Assembly (NCBI GenBank): GCA_902517895.1
Contig: CABYEA010000009.1
Location: 1-55,804, forward strand
Reading direction: 5' to 3'
Source of the DNA: an uncultured Bacteroidota bacterium
Lineage (GTDB): Bacteria; Bacteroidota; Bacteroidia; Flavobacteriales; Flavobacteriaceae
DNA: 55,804 nucleotides
The first letter of the stretch is position 1; every line of letters starts with the position of its first letter. Below are positions 8,811-18,292 of this stretch, piece after piece. The position numbers and the translations under genes are program-made. The notes beneath the pieces were generated by a model that was not told the origin of the DNA, ran no database searches, and worked only from the letters and a program-made list of their open reading frames with translations.

Positions 8811-11800
8811 ATGGGATTAAAAAAAATATTTAGGCTAATTTTTGTTGCAATGTTGTTCTTGAGTTTTCAGAACATTTTAGCCCAATTCAGCAAAACACAT
8901 TACATACCACCTATTTCTGGTGACGGAGGAGCTCAAATTCAATATATTTATGTTTCTACTCCAAATGAAGATGAATTTAATGTTAGTATAACACCCATTG
9001 GTGGTCTAACTGAGCAATTTACTGTTTCAAACTCTGCTCCTCTAGAGTATTATGTTGGAAATGGGGAACAAACTAATTTTTTTACACAATCATCGGACTC
9101 AGGTCAAATATTAAATAATAAAGGTTACATAATTGAAGGGGATAATTTGGTGTATGTTTCCGTAAGATTATTTGGCGGACCAAGTTGGGCATATTATCAA
9201 GGGGGTCAATTAGTTAGTAAAGGTTTATCAGCACTGGGTCAAATCTTTAGAATTGGAACTTTTCAAAATGAAAGTACATTTGTTGATGGCGACTCAATGC
9301 TAAATTTTATCTCTGTTTTAGCTACACAAGATAATACCTCAGTAAACTTTTCAAATTTTGGAAATGGTGTAACATTTGTAAACGATCAAGAACCAGGGAA
9401 TATAATCTTAAATAACGGAGAAAGTTACGTTGTATCGATAAAACCAACTAATTCAAATTTAAATAATATTAATGGTTTAATTGGGGTTTTGGTTGAAGCC
9501 GACAAACCAATAGCTGTGAATTCAGGGTCATTTAATGGCTCAAATGCAAATTCAAGTGAAGGTCATAATGGCCAAGATGCTGGAATTGACATGCTAGTTC
9601 CCATAGAAAGAGTTGGAAGCGAATATATATTTGTTCGAGGAGTCGGAGCTAGTCAAATTGAACGACCGCTTATAGTTGCACACGAAGAAAATACTGATAT
9701 TTATGTAAATGGTATTCTAGAATACACTATTGCTCAGGCAGGAGAATATTGGTCTATTCCGTCTAGTTTATATGGTGTAACCTATGATCTATACACCAGT
9801 AATGGGCCAGCTACTAATGAATCTTATAACATGTATGTAGAAACCTCTAAACCAGTTTTTGCCTATCAATTTATTGGTGGATTCAGACCAGGAAATGGTG
9901 GAACGCAAGGAATACCCAATCAAGGAATGTTTTTTGTACCCTCAATTAATTGTAAAACTCCAAGAATTGTGAATAATATTCCTGAGGTCAATAAAATTGG
10001 ACAAGATTATTCTTTTGAAGGAGTAGTTACAATAGTTACCGAGTCAGGATCTGATGTATTAATTACTGAAAATGGTATAACCCAAAACATATTAGGTTAT
10101 GGAGTTGTACCTTCTGCTGTGTATGGAGGTGCATTTGAAACTTATACCTTAGAGGGATTAACAGGAAATATCTCCGTTGAATCTTCATCTCAAGTATATG
10201 TTGCGACTTTTGGAGCTTATGAGTATGCAACATTTGGTGGATATTATTCTGGTTTTGAACTAAAACCTGAAATTATTCTAGAAGGAGTAAATAACGAGGA
10301 CAATTTATGTATTCCAAACTTAAATTTGAGTTTAAGTAGTATATCAACTTATGACCAATTTCAATGGTATTATAATAATACCGCTATCGATGGGGCTAAT
10401 TTGAATAATTATTCGCCAACTGAGCCAGGCTATTATCAAATTTCAGGTTTCATTGATGGATGCGATGGATCGCTTCTATCTAATAATATTCCTGTAAGCG
10501 ATTGCCCTAACGATTATGATGGAGATGGAGTAAATGATAACATCGATATTGATAATGATAATGATGGAATTCCAAATTGTGATGAGTCATTAGGAAATCA
10601 AAGTTTACTAATTGTTGAAAACGGTGGTACTTTAGACAATATGGGTGACTACACTTTCAGCTTAACAGAAAGCCCAAATTCAACTGATAACAGTAACTGG
10701 ACTGGTTTTGTAGGAGGTTTTACAGTGACAACTGACGCCTCATACGTCGATGGAGATTTTAATGATCAACCTGGTTTTACAAAAACCATTGTAACATTTG
10801 AAAATGAGGTTAGTTTAGAGTTTAGCTATAATAACACACTTGATACATCCTACAACATGAACAATAATGAATGGTTCGCAATTGTTGTTCCATTTGACAA
10901 AACAATTACATTACTAGATCCTAACGACGAATTATTAATTGATTCAAATTTTGATGGAATATTTGAAGCTGGTATCACAGAAATTTCAAACTTTAATATA
11001 AGATATAAAGTCAAAGACGAAAACCTAAATCAAGGGACATTTAGCTTCAAAACTCATCTCACAGAAAGCTTCGAGTTTGAGCATTATAATGAGGGCAGTG
11101 AAACAGATAGTGTTATCATTAATATTATAGCTACTTGTGTTCCAATCGATAGTGACAATGATGGAATTGTGGATTCAAAAGATTTTGATAGTGATAATGA
11201 CGGAATCATAGACATAATTGAAGCTGCTGGAAATAATTATGTACCAATTTCAAATATTGATGAAAATAATAACGGATATGATGATGTTTTTGAAAATGAT
11301 TTTACACCTCAAGATTTTGATGAAGACGGGGTTTTTGATTATTTAGATTTAGATTCAGATAATGACGGAATTTTTGATTTACATGAATCTGGCGCTTTAG
11401 ATTTTGTTCAAGACATTAATTTAGATGGTACTATTGATGAAATTAATGTTGGAACAAATGGATTAGAAAACTCATTAGAAAATATTATTGATTCAGGAAT
11501 TTTAAATTTCATAATAATTGATTCAAATGGAGACGGATTCTTTAATTATATCGATTTAGATTCAGATTCCGATGGGTGTTTAGATGTTGTTGAAGCTGGA
11601 TTTAATGACGAAAATGATGATGGTATTCTGGGTAATGAACCAATATCAACTAACCCTAATAATGGAATTGTTATTAGCGCTTCAACTGGATATGATTTAC
11701 CCATTAACGATGACTTTATCACAAATGCTCCAATCACAATTGATGTGCAGCCAGAATCTGAAATTATTATTTGTGAAGATGATTCTGTTCAAATAATAAT

Positions 11801-14800
11801 TGAATCAAATACTATCGATAGTTTTGAATGGCAATTTACCTCTGATGATGTTAATTGGTATCCATTATCAGACGAAAACGCATTCTATTCCGGGGTTAAC
11901 ACTGGCGTTTTGACTTTAAATAACATTCCTTCAAATTTTAATAATAACAAATACAGAGTTCTGGTTGATAGAGTTGGGTATGGTTGTATCGTTTATTCAG
12001 ACATTTCTACAATTTTTGTGGATCCGTTACCCGAGGTTATCATTCCAGATCCATTGCAGGAGTGTGATGATGATTATGATGGTTTTGTTTCATTTTTTGA
12101 TTTATCTCAGAAAACAGAAGAGATTTTAAATGATCAAGAGGGTGTTACTGTTAGTTATCATGAAACTCTTGAACAAGCTGAAAATAATTTGAGTAGTATT
12201 GATGGCTTGTACACAAATATTGAAGAAGACGGCCAAATCATTTATGTTAGATTAGAGGATGATGAAACTGGTTGTATTTCAACAACAACTCTCGAGCTTA
12301 TTGTGAACCCTATTCCCGAAATCATCCCCCCTACTATTCTTGAGGTTTGTGATGCAAATTATGATGGTGTTACCACAATAGACTTAACCTTGCTAGATGA
12401 TGATATATTAAATGATCAAGAAGGAATAAATATTACTTATCATTTGTTACCAGAGGATGCAAACACAGGTGAAAATACCATAGTCAACCCCGAAGCTTAC
12501 CAAAACTTAACATCTCCTTTTACTCAAGAGCTAAATGTTCGTTTAGAAAATGAAACAACCGGATGCTATTCTACTACTACCCAAGGTATAATAGTGAATA
12601 TACCTGCAACAATTAATGTATCAGACTACGAACAATGTGATTACATAGATTCAGGAGATTTACAAGAAATTTTTGATATAACCACTAAGGACGATGAAAT
12701 TATCAATGGACAAAATGTTACTCTGTCTTATTTTACATTATTTGAAGACTCTCAAAACAACATCAATGCCCTTAGCAATGAAGAGCTGATAGCTTATGAA
12801 AATACCGCTGCTGCCAGTGAAACAATTTATATAAGATTAGAGCATAACATAACAGGTTGTCTTAGCTATGGTAATTTCAATATCACTGTGAATCCATTAC
12901 CAGTTGTTGATTTAACCACAGATTTAGTTCAATGTGATATTGATGATATTCAAGATGGAAAAACAACCTTTAACCTAGAGGAAGCTGCTGAAAATATTGT
13001 TATCGGAGATGATCCTGATAATTATGTCCTTACCTTCCACTTGTCTCAAGAAGATTTAGAGGCAGGAATAAATGCTATAGAAACCCCTACTGCTCATGTA
13101 AATGCTATCATAGATGAAAATGGTATTGAAACTATTTTTCCAAATCAAGATATATTCTGTAGGGTAGAAAATATAGCTACCGGATGCTTCACAACAGCTT
13201 TTTTCTACTTACAAGCTATTTACAATCCTATTCCTGAAAATGCAGGACTAATCGTATGTGATAATAGCGAAGGAAATGGTAACGATTACGATGGTTTAGG
13301 ATTATTTACATTAAGTGATGCCAATGAGTATGTATTATCAATAATAATTGACAATCTTAACAGTGATGAAGACCCTACCAACGATGTTGCTAGTTTTAAC
13401 GAATTAACAGTTTCTTATTATCTGAATGAAGAAGATGCATTATTAGAGTTAAATCAACTACCTAACGAATACATAAGTGAAGTGCCTAATGAGCAAAGGG
13501 TATACCTTAGAGTTGAAAGAGATAATGACTGCTTTGGTATTAACTCTATGCTATTAGAAGTATTACCTGTACCTGAATATAATGAGGTGCCTGACGAGAT
13601 ATTATGTACATATACACCTGGTGTAATAGATGTCAACCTTACAGATTATGATGCGCAAGTACTAGGATTACAAGACCCTAATTTATATATAGTAACGTAT
13701 CATGATTCTCAGTTAAATGCAGATACTGGGTTTAATGCACTAGAAAGTCCTTACACTGTAAATGAACAACAAACCATCTATACGCGTGTGGAAGTTGATA
13801 ATAATAATCCGTTTGAAACAGGATGTTTTATATCCAATATAAACTTCACTTTAACCGTTGAACCAAAACCTGTTTTTGCAGCACCTTCTCCATTGATTGT
13901 TTGTGACGATGATGATATTGATGGCATAACCAGTATAGACATATCTGTTAAAACAGAAGGTATCATGGCTGGTATTGTGGAGAACGTTGTTACCTATCAC
14001 GAGACAGAGGAAGATATGAATGCAGGTGTAAATGCTATTGAAAATACGATGGGTTACACAAATACTGAAAATCCACAGATTTTATATGTAAGAATTGAAG
14101 ATGATATGACTGCGGTAACAGGTTGTTACGCGGATACCACTCTTGAGTTATTTGTGCAAATCCCACCACCGGTAAGTAATCCTCCTGCTTTAGAGTACTG
14201 TGATGCAGATGCAGACGGTTTTGGAGTGTTTAATCTTACCGACTCTGATGAAGCAATAGCTAACGGATTACCTAATTTATTAATAAGCTATCATGAGACT
14301 CAAGCCGATGCAGAAAATAATCTATTCCCTATTATTGGAGAATATGATAATATAGTTGCATATGAGCAAACAATATATGTTCGAGTAGAAGATACCACAA
14401 TTACCACTGACTGTTTTAGCTACATAGAACTTTTACTAGTTGTAAATGATGTTCCTCAGATAAATACTGATCCTTCATCACTTGAAGTATGTGATGATGA
14501 CACAGATGGTTTAGGGTTATTTGATTTAAGTCTTAGTAATGATCAAGTACTTAATGATTTAGATCCTTCAGAGTTTACCATTACCTATTACGAGAGCTCT
14601 GAGAACGCTGAGAATACTGAAAGTCCTATAGTAACTCCGTTTGCTTACACTAATATTACTCCGTTTAATCAAACTGTTTGGGTTCACGTAGAAAACAATA
14701 CAACAGCCTGTTACAATACAACAACTATAGAATTGACCGTAAATGAGTTGCCAGTACTTATACAGCCTGATCCTCTTAATTTATGTGATTATAATAATCC

Positions 14801-17561
14801 TGGTGATGAAGTAGAAGAGTTTACACTGGAAGACAGTATTGGACAGGTGCTACAAGGACAAACAGGTATCGGTATTACTTTCTATGAGACACAGGAAGAT
14901 GCCGATAATGGTAGCAATCAAATTGTTAGTCCTTACACGAATACGAGTAATGCGCAAACTATATATTTAAGAGGTGAAAATGAGATTACAGGATGTTATT
15001 CCACGATTACATTAGACCTTAGGGTTAATCCTATTCCAAGCCCTGTAGTTCCTGAGCCTATAGAGGAATGTGACGAAGATAATGATGGGTTTACGTTTTT
15101 CACCGTAGAAGCTAATGAAACAGATATTATTAACGGAGAGCTAGATATTTTTCTTTCTTACTACGAAACAATTACCAATGCAGAAAATGCTGTAGATCCT
15201 ATTATTAGTCCATATTATAATATTGTTCCTGACAGTCAAATAATATTTGTCAGAGCAGAAAATATTGTTACAGGTTGCTTTACTATAGTTGAGCAAGAAC
15301 TTGTTACAATCCCTTCGCCAGAATTACCATTAATCATAGAGGATATTATTGCTTGTGATGATGATTATGATGAGATTACGGTATTTGATTTAACCCAAAG
15401 AGATGAAGATATCTTTGGAGAACAAAGCACTACGGACTTTGGCTTAACCTATCACGAAACACTGATTGAGGCAGAGACGGGAGAGAATCCTATTGTAAAT
15501 ACTACTAGTTATCAAAATTTAACTAACCCACAAACTATTTTTGTAAGACTTGAGGATCTCGATAATGGATGTGTGAGTATTGGGGAGTTTAATCTTATTG
15601 TTGTTCTTCCCCCTGTTATTGTACAGCCTACAGCGCTAGATCAATGTGATGATGAGATTGCTGATGAAATTACAGAGTTTGACTTAACTGTTAAGGATGA
15701 TGAAATAACGGCAGGCAATATAGATTGGGAAGTTATTTATTATGAAACGCCAGAAGACGCTTTAGCTGCAACAAATGCTATTGAAAACCCTGAAGCTTAC
15801 ACAAATACCGCTGTTGCAGGCAATGCTACTAATCCGCAAACATTACATGTGGCAGTTGTAAATACAGAAGGATGTATTGCTTATACCACTTTAACCATAA
15901 GGGTACTTCCTAATCCAACACCAAGTACAGATCCTGCGGATATTGGATTATGTGATTATGAAAATACAGGGGACCAGATAGAACTTTTTGATATTACCAT
16001 AAATGAAGCATATATCATAAACGGTGAGCTTGGGGTAAGTGCTGCTTATTACGAGTCTTTAGAAAATGCTACAGAGCAAATAGATCCTATTGTAGACCCT
16101 ACCAACTATACCAATATAGAACTAGGACAACAAACAATATATGTAAGGGTCACTAATGACACCACAGGATGTTTTACCATTGTTACCTTTGATATTATAG
16201 TAAATCCTTTACCAGATATTGGGGATGTACCTGACGTAATTGCCTGTGAAATAAATACAGATTATTTTTATGACTTTGACTTAGAAACTGTCACCAGTGA
16301 ACTATTAGACTCTCAAGATCCTGCAAACTTCACGGTAACTTATTATGAAACATTAGAAGATGCCGATAACGGAGAAAACGTATTGGTTAGCCCTTATACA
16401 AACCTTACAAATCCACAGGAACTATTTGTAAACATCACCAATAATCTAACAGGATGTATTATTACGGGTGCTGGATTTAACATAGAGGTGCAAGAAGCAG
16501 CCATCGCAAATGGTGATGGAGTACCTGCAGAACTTATAATATGTGAGGACACAACAACAGAAAATGATGGTTTTACTGAGTTCAACCTGACGGATTTAGA
16601 TGCACAGATTTTAGACGGACAAGATCCTGTAAACTTTACAGTAACTTACTATGCTACTATAGAAGACGCTGATGCTGCTGTGAATGCGCTACCAATAAAT
16701 TTTGACAATACTGATAATCCACAGGTTATTTTTGCAAGGGTAGATAATGATACTACTGTAGATGACCAATGTTATGATATTACACAAGCAACGCTATTGG
16801 TTAATTTACTTCCAGAATTTACTTTAGAAGATAGTTACATGGGTTGTATTAATATAAATGGAACCGAATTAATAGGTCCAACTGTAATGGTAATAGATCT
16901 TCCCGATGATCAGTATACTTTTGAATGGATTAACCCAACTGGAGTTGTAGAAGCCACCACGGCAGAGCATACTCCATTAATGGGAGGAATATATACAGCT
17001 GTAGCTACTAATATATTAACTGGATGTGTCAGAGAAGTTACAACAGAAGTAATCCCTAGCTCACCTGCTATTTTAGTAGACCCTGTTGTAACCACTGAAT
17101 TCTTTGCAGAAGAAGCTATTATACAAGTGGATATTGAAGGATACGGAGACTATGAATACAGACTGGATAATGGTCCTTGGCAAACAGATAATACATTTAC
17201 TGATGTGTCAGGCGGGTTCCATGAAGTAACTGTCAGAGATTTAAATGGCTGTGGAATAAGTACCGCTAATGTATTGGTAATTGATTATCCAAGGTTCTTT
17301 ACACCTAACGGAGACGGATACAATGATACATGGCGTGTAGAAGGATTAGAAACCAGACCACAAGCAAGTATATACATCTTTGATAGGTATGGTAAATTAC
17401 TTAAACAACTAAGCCCTCTTGGTGAAGGTTGGGATGGTACATTTAACGGAAAACCTCTACCAGCTACCGATTACTGGTTCAGTATAAAACTTGATGTGAT
17501 TTATGGAAGTGATGAAAGCAATGTCAAAACTTTTACCGGACATTTTAGCCTGAAAAGATAA
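8811..17561 (+). CDS. Giant T9SS-secreted repeat protein (type B sorting domain, 2916 aa)
   Basis: The N-terminal signal peptide (about 1-24, FVAMLFLSFQNILA) is followed by a beta-rich IgGFc-binding-like region (about 25-490), thrombospondin type-3-like Asp/Asn calcium loops (about 567-600 and 780-960, for example DGDGVNDNIDIDNDNDG), an Ig/PKD-like segment (about 985-1080), 16 tandem repeats of about 95-100 residues (about 1070-2670), two more beta domains, and a C-terminal type B sorting domain from FFTPNGDGYNDTW (2829) to the end. Each repeat has one Cys in a CD-rich start and one in a (T)GC motif near its end. It should be exported by Sec, cross the outer membrane by the type IX system and stay on or leave the surface. 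Gliding/adhesion is the usual guess for such proteins, but no catalytic domain is visible. It stands alone, with terminators before it and a convergent gene 3 nt after it. Confidence 0.9.
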   Translation: MGLKKIFRLIFVAMLFLSFQNILAQFSKTHYIPPISGDGGAQIQYIYVSTPNEDEFNVSITPIGGLTEQFTVSNSAPLEYYVGNGEQTNFFTQSSDSGQILNNKGYIIEGDNLVYVSVRLFGGPSWAYYQGGQLVSKGLSALGQIFRIGTFQNESTFVDGDSMLNFISVLATQDNTSVNFSNFGNGVTFVNDQEPGNIILNNGESYVVSIKPTNSNLNNINGLIGVLVEADKPIAVNSGSFNGSNANSSEGHNGQDAGIDMLVPIERVGSEYIFVRGVGASQIERPLIVAHEENTDIYVNGILEYTIAQAGEYWSIPSSLYGVTYDLYTSNGPATNESYNMYVETSKPVFAYQFIGGFRPGNGGTQGIPNQGMFFVPSINCKTPRIVNNIPEVNKIGQDYSFEGVVTIVTESGSDVLITENGITQNILGYGVVPSAVYGGAFETYTLEGLTGNISVESSSQVYVATFGAYEYATFGGYYSGFELKPEIILEGVNNEDNLCIPNLNLSLSSISTYDQFQWYYNNTAIDGANLNNYSPTEPGYYQISGFIDGCDGSLLSNNIPVSDCPNDYDGDGVNDNIDIDNDNDGIPNCDESLGNQSLLIVENGGTLDNMGDYTFSLTESPNSTDNSNWTGFVGGFTVTTDASYVDGDFNDQPGFTKTIVTFENEVSLEFSYNNTLDTSYNMNNNEWFAIVVPFDKTITLLDPNDELLIDSNFDGIFEAGITEISNFNIRYKVKDENLNQGTFSFKTHLTESFEFEHYNEGSETDSVIINIIATCVPIDSDNDGIVDSKDFDSDNDGIIDIIEAAGNNYVPISNIDENNNGYDDVFENDFTPQDFDEDGVFDYLDLDSDNDGIFDLHESGALDFVQDINLDGTIDEINVGTNGLENSLENIIDSGILNFIIIDSNGDGFFNYIDLDSDSDGCLDVVEAGFNDENDDGILGNEPISTNPNNGIVISASTGYDLPINDDFITNAPITIDVQPESEIIICEDDSVQIIIESNTIDSFEWQFTSDDVNWYPLSDENAFYSGVNTGVLTLNNIPSNFNNNKYRVLVDRVGYGCIVYSDISTIFVDPLPEVIIPDPLQECDDDYDGFVSFFDLSQKTEEILNDQEGVTVSYHETLEQAENNLSSIDGLYTNIEEDGQIIYVRLEDDETGCISTTTLELIVNPIPEIIPPTILEVCDANYDGVTTIDLTLLDDDILNDQEGINITYHLLPEDANTGENTIVNPEAYQNLTSPFTQELNVRLENETTGCYSTTTQGIIVNIPATINVSDYEQCDYIDSGDLQEIFDITTKDDEIINGQNVTLSYFTLFEDSQNNINALSNEELIAYENTAAASETIYIRLEHNITGCLSYGNFNITVNPLPVVDLTTDLVQCDIDDIQDGKTTFNLEEAAENIVIGDDPDNYVLTFHLSQEDLEAGINAIETPTAHVNAIIDENGIETIFPNQDIFCRVENIATGCFTTAFFYLQAIYNPIPENAGLIVCDNSEGNGNDYDGLGLFTLSDANEYVLSIIIDNLNSDEDPTNDVASFNELTVSYYLNEEDALLELNQLPNEYISEVPNEQRVYLRVERDNDCFGINSMLLEVLPVPEYNEVPDEILCTYTPGVIDVNLTDYDAQVLGLQDPNLYIVTYHDSQLNADTGFNALESPYTVNEQQTIYTRVEVDNNNPFETGCFISNINFTLTVEPKPVFAAPSPLIVCDDDDIDGITSIDISVKTEGIMAGIVENVVTYHETEEDMNAGVNAIENTMGYTNTENPQILYVRIEDDMTAVTGCYADTTLELFVQIPPPVSNPPALEYCDADADGFGVFNLTDSDEAIANGLPNLLISYHETQADAENNLFPIIGEYDNIVAYEQTIYVRVEDTTITTDCFSYIELLLVVNDVPQINTDPSSLEVCDDDTDGLGLFDLSLSNDQVLNDLDPSEFTITYYESSENAENTESPIVTPFAYTNITPFNQTVWVHVENNTTACYNTTTIELTVNELPVLIQPDPLNLCDYNNPGDEVEEFTLEDSIGQVLQGQTGIGITFYETQEDADNGSNQIVSPYTNTSNAQTIYLRGENEITGCYSTITLDLRVNPIPSPVVPEPIEECDEDNDGFTFFTVEANETDIINGELDIFLSYYETITNAENAVDPIISPYYNIVPDSQIIFVRAENIVTGCFTIVEQELVTIPSPELPLIIEDIIACDDDYDEITVFDLTQRDEDIFGEQSTTDFGLTYHETLIEAETGENPIVNTTSYQNLTNPQTIFVRLEDLDNGCVSIGEFNLIVVLPPVIVQPTALDQCDDEIADEITEFDLTVKDDEITAGNIDWEVIYYETPEDALAATNAIENPEAYTNTAVAGNATNPQTLHVAVVNTEGCIAYTTLTIRVLPNPTPSTDPADIGLCDYENTGDQIELFDITINEAYIINGELGVSAAYYESLENATEQIDPIVDPTNYTNIELGQQTIYVRVTNDTTGCFTIVTFDIIVNPLPDIGDVPDVIACEINTDYFYDFDLETVTSELLDSQDPANFTVTYYETLEDADNGENVLVSPYTNLTNPQELFVNITNNLTGCIITGAGFNIEVQEAAIANGDGVPAELIICEDTTTENDGFTEFNLTDLDAQILDGQDPVNFTVTYYATIEDADAAVNALPINFDNTDNPQVIFARVDNDTTVDDQCYDITQATLLVNLLPEFTLEDSYMGCININGTELIGPTVMVIDLPDDQYTFEWINPTGVVEATTAEHTPLMGGIYTAVATNILTGCVREVTTEVIPSSPAILVDPVVTTEFFAEEAIIQVDIEGYGDYEYRLDNGPWQTDNTFTDVSGGFHEVTVRDLNGCGISTANVLVIDYPRFFTPNGDGYNDTWRVEGLETRPQASIYIFDRYGKLLKQLSPLGEGWDGTFNGKPLPATDYWFSIKLDVIYGSDESNVKTFTGHFSLKR
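12030..16815 (+). repeat. 16 tandem ~100-residue Cys-containing repeats inside the giant protein
   Basis: Repeats start at cysteines of the form (E/V/Q/L)CD with Asp-rich followers; the first Cys codon is at 12063 (residue 1085), the second at 12348 (residue 1180) and the sixteenth at 16542 (residue 2578), giving a mean period of about 99.5 residues. Each unit reads CDxDxDG..FDLT..D..IL..Q, then (V/I)TYYET.EDA, N.I..P..YTN, Q(T)IYVR(L/V)E and (T)GC(Y/F) followed by a strand ending NP(L/I)P. Two cysteines per unit suggest one disulfide per domain, and the Asp clusters suggest calcium. Adjacent units share DNA-level similarity, for example repeats 15 and 16. Confidence 0.85.
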
Positions 17562-17564
17562 ACC

Positions 17565-18227
17565 TTAATTAACTAGAAAATCAAAAAAATTAACATAGGG
17601 CTCGTTTTCCAATGTAAAATGCCACCATTCTTTAGAATAATTTTTAAAACCATTGTTTGTCATAATTTCATAAAGAATCATTCTATTAGATTTTTGAATT
17701 TTTGAAATATTTTCATGAAAGGTAGATGATTCAATATCAAAAAAATCAAAAAGGGTACCCATATCAAGTTCTTTCCTTGTTTTTAAATTAAGCAGAGAAA
17801 CATCAACTGTGCTTCCTCTAGAATGTGATGATTTATAAGCAATATAACCTAATTCGAATAATTTTGATTTTTTAATATTTGGATAATAAATACTTTTATG
17901 GATTGTATCATTTAGATCTTTTGACCAATTAACAAAGAAATCTACAGCTCTTTGAGGTCTATATGCGTCATAAACAATTAGTGAGTAGCCTAACTTATTA
18001 AAATCATCTTGAGCATTAGATAAAGCATTTGCACATTCTTTAGATAATATTGCCTTATTTGAATTGTAACCATCAACAATGTGTCCAGTGAAGTTTGAAT
18101 TTGAATAATATTTCAAATCAATAATTATTGTATTATTGATATCACTTATATAAACAAAACCATCCTTTAAAGAAGAGATTGAAAAAAATAAAATGAAAAG
18201 GGAAAAGTAAATTTTTTGCATTCTCAT
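17565..18227 (-). CDS. D-alanyl-D-alanine dipeptidase family protein (peptidase M15D, VanX/DdpX-like)
   Basis: A 220-residue protein with an N-terminal hydrophobic signal (about 6-19). The zinc-peptidase M15D motifs are complete: YDAYRP with R90, SSHSRGSTVDVS with zinc ligands H135 and D142, and EWWHF with general base E200 and ligand H203. The family hydrolyses D-Ala-D-Ala dipeptide; the signal puts this member in the periplasm, fitting peptidoglycan turnover rather than vancomycin resistance. No vanH/vanA partners are present. It ends 3 nt from the end of the convergent giant gene and is divergent from the DUF5916 gene. Confidence 0.88.
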   Translation of the reverse strand: MRMQKIYFSLFILFFSISSLKDGFVYISDINNTIIIDLKYYSNSNFTGHIVDGYNSNKAILSKECANALSNAQDDFNKLGYSLIVYDAYRPQRAVDFFVNWSKDLNDTIHKSIYYPNIKKSKLFELGYIAYKSSHSRGSTVDVSLLNLKTRKELDMGTLFDFFDIESSTFHENISKIQKSNRMILYEIMTNNGFKNYSKEWWHFTLENEPYVNFFDFLVN

Positions 18228-18243
18228 AGAAACTTATATTGAA

Positions 18244-18258
18244 GTAAGAATATCTTAC
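18244..18258. promoter_or_regulatory. 15-bp dyad between divergent M15D and DUF5916 genes
   Basis: GTAAGA-ATA-TCTTAC is a perfect 6-bp inverted repeat with a 3-nt centre. It falls where the -33 element of the plus-strand promoter (with -7 at 18271-18278) would sit, and 17 nt upstream of the M15D start, so one bound protein could affect both genes. No sequence name can be given to the regulator. Confidence 0.3.
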
Positions 18259-18270
18259 GTAATTATTCTA

Positions 18271-18278
18271 TATTTTTG
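18271..18278 (+). promoter_or_regulatory. Candidate -7 element of the DUF5916 gene
   Basis: TATTTTTG fits TAnnTTTG exactly and lies 15 nt before the TTG start at 18293. The -33 part is not recognisable; the region is occupied by a dyad. Confidence 0.35.
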
Positions 18279-18292
18279 TTAAAATTTTTGAT

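Noticed and set aside
12030-16815. Possible CRISPR-like repeat array
   Set aside because: Period of about 300 bp, in frame and with diverged units; these are protein domains, not CRISPR repeats.
8811-17561. Giant gene as horizontally acquired on base composition
   Set aside because: Sampled 60-nt stretches in its first and second halves had similar G+C (about 38% and 33%), near the neighbours, so no clear shift.
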